DNA of 46,918 bases, from NCBI RefSeq assembly GCF_036330325.1, contig NZ_JAZDRO010000009.1, positions 1 to 46,918 of the forward strand, written 5' to 3'. Below the pieces are notes generated by a model. That model was not told the DNA's origin and did no database searches. It worked only from the letters and a program-made list of their open reading frames with translations. Positions 46,899 through 46,918 of this stretch are shown here, one piece after another. The DNA is from Hyphobacterium marinum. GTDB lineage: Bacteria; Pseudomonadota; Alphaproteobacteria; Caulobacterales; Maricaulaceae. How positions within the stretch are numbered: the first letter of the stretch is position 1; each line of letters starts with the position of its first letter. The translations under genes were made by a program, and so were the position numbers.

Positions 46899-46918
46899 CT
46901 AGTTGAGGTCGATGAGGA
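46899..46918 (-). CDS. C-terminal end of an unidentified gene (runs off the window)
   Basis: Reading leftward on the minus strand, the last six codons before a TAG (46899-46901) are CTC-ATC-GAC-CTC-AAC, giving LIDLN, with a further two bases at the edge. A terminator hairpin with a U-run follows at 46841-46866, which supports a gene ending here. Five residues are too few to name it. Confidence 0.4.

Overview
The window is GC-rich DNA from an alphaproteobacterium, most likely a marine, stalked-type lineage of the Hyphomonadaceae/Maricaulaceae kind. Pointers are the tRNA-Tyr/tRNA-Gly/tuf cluster beside rlmB, a tRNA-His with A73 and a G1-U72 pair, two DUF2336 genes with a receiver/phosphotransfer pair, CtrA-like TTAA-N7-TTAA boxes, many small exported orphan proteins, and an ast arginine operon with an M20 hydrolase. 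No ribosomal RNA, CRISPR array, integrase or transposase is visible. The lineage assignment is inference.

Layout. 0-1.4 kb: start of tuf, two tRNAs, rlmB. 1.4-4.4 kb: exported proteins (a GSGD-repeat beta-helix protein, two orphans) and a GFA-family enzyme. 4.4-7.8 kb: a tight four-gene minus-strand operon (exported M20D amidohydrolase, RidA-like protein, rhizavidin-type avidin, DUF819 membrane protein). 8-12 kb: an ABC exporter pair, then a HigB/HigA-type toxin-antitoxin cassette between the permease and metG. 12-17 kb: two DUF1761 membrane proteins, tRNA-Thr, a Cys-rich exported protein, a DUF305-LVIVD fusion and a cytochrome c lipoprotein. 17-24 kb (minus strand): RND efflux permease and adaptor, a probable outer-membrane protein, a class II aldolase-like protein and EgtB.

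24-30 kb: a signalling block (DUF2336-NAD kinase; receiver-Hpt; second DUF2336; lytic transglycosylase), with one near-consensus CtrA-like box about 50-70 nt before each of the four transcription units; then a ThiO-like oxidase. 30.5-33.5 kb: two exported orphans, a GNAT toxin with an unfamiliar 61-residue partner beside tRNA-His, and an M48 lipoprotein. 33.6-38.4 kb: an AsmA-like protein, a triple beta/gamma-crystallin protein with collagen-like linkers, and a two-lobed aspartic protease with PDZ. 38.6-46.7 kb: phenylalanine hydroxylase, an AT-rich lipoprotein insert, the astA-astD-astB operon led by an M20 hydrolase, and a cystathionine gamma-synthase-family enzyme. The window ends in a terminator and the last codons of another minus-strand gene.

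The most unusual structural signal occurs twice. The toxin-antitoxin cassette (about 9.6-10.4 kb) and the AT-rich lipoprotein gene (about 39.5-40.3 kb) each sit between convergent genes. In both places the 3' end of the upstream gene, stop codon included, is repeated on the far side of the insert (28 bp with one mismatch, and 15 bp exact). The inserts also share short end motifs. This suggests small cassettes that enter gene ends and restore them, with no recombinase of their own. The other highlight is the avidin operon, which may serve capture or salvage of biotin conjugates.
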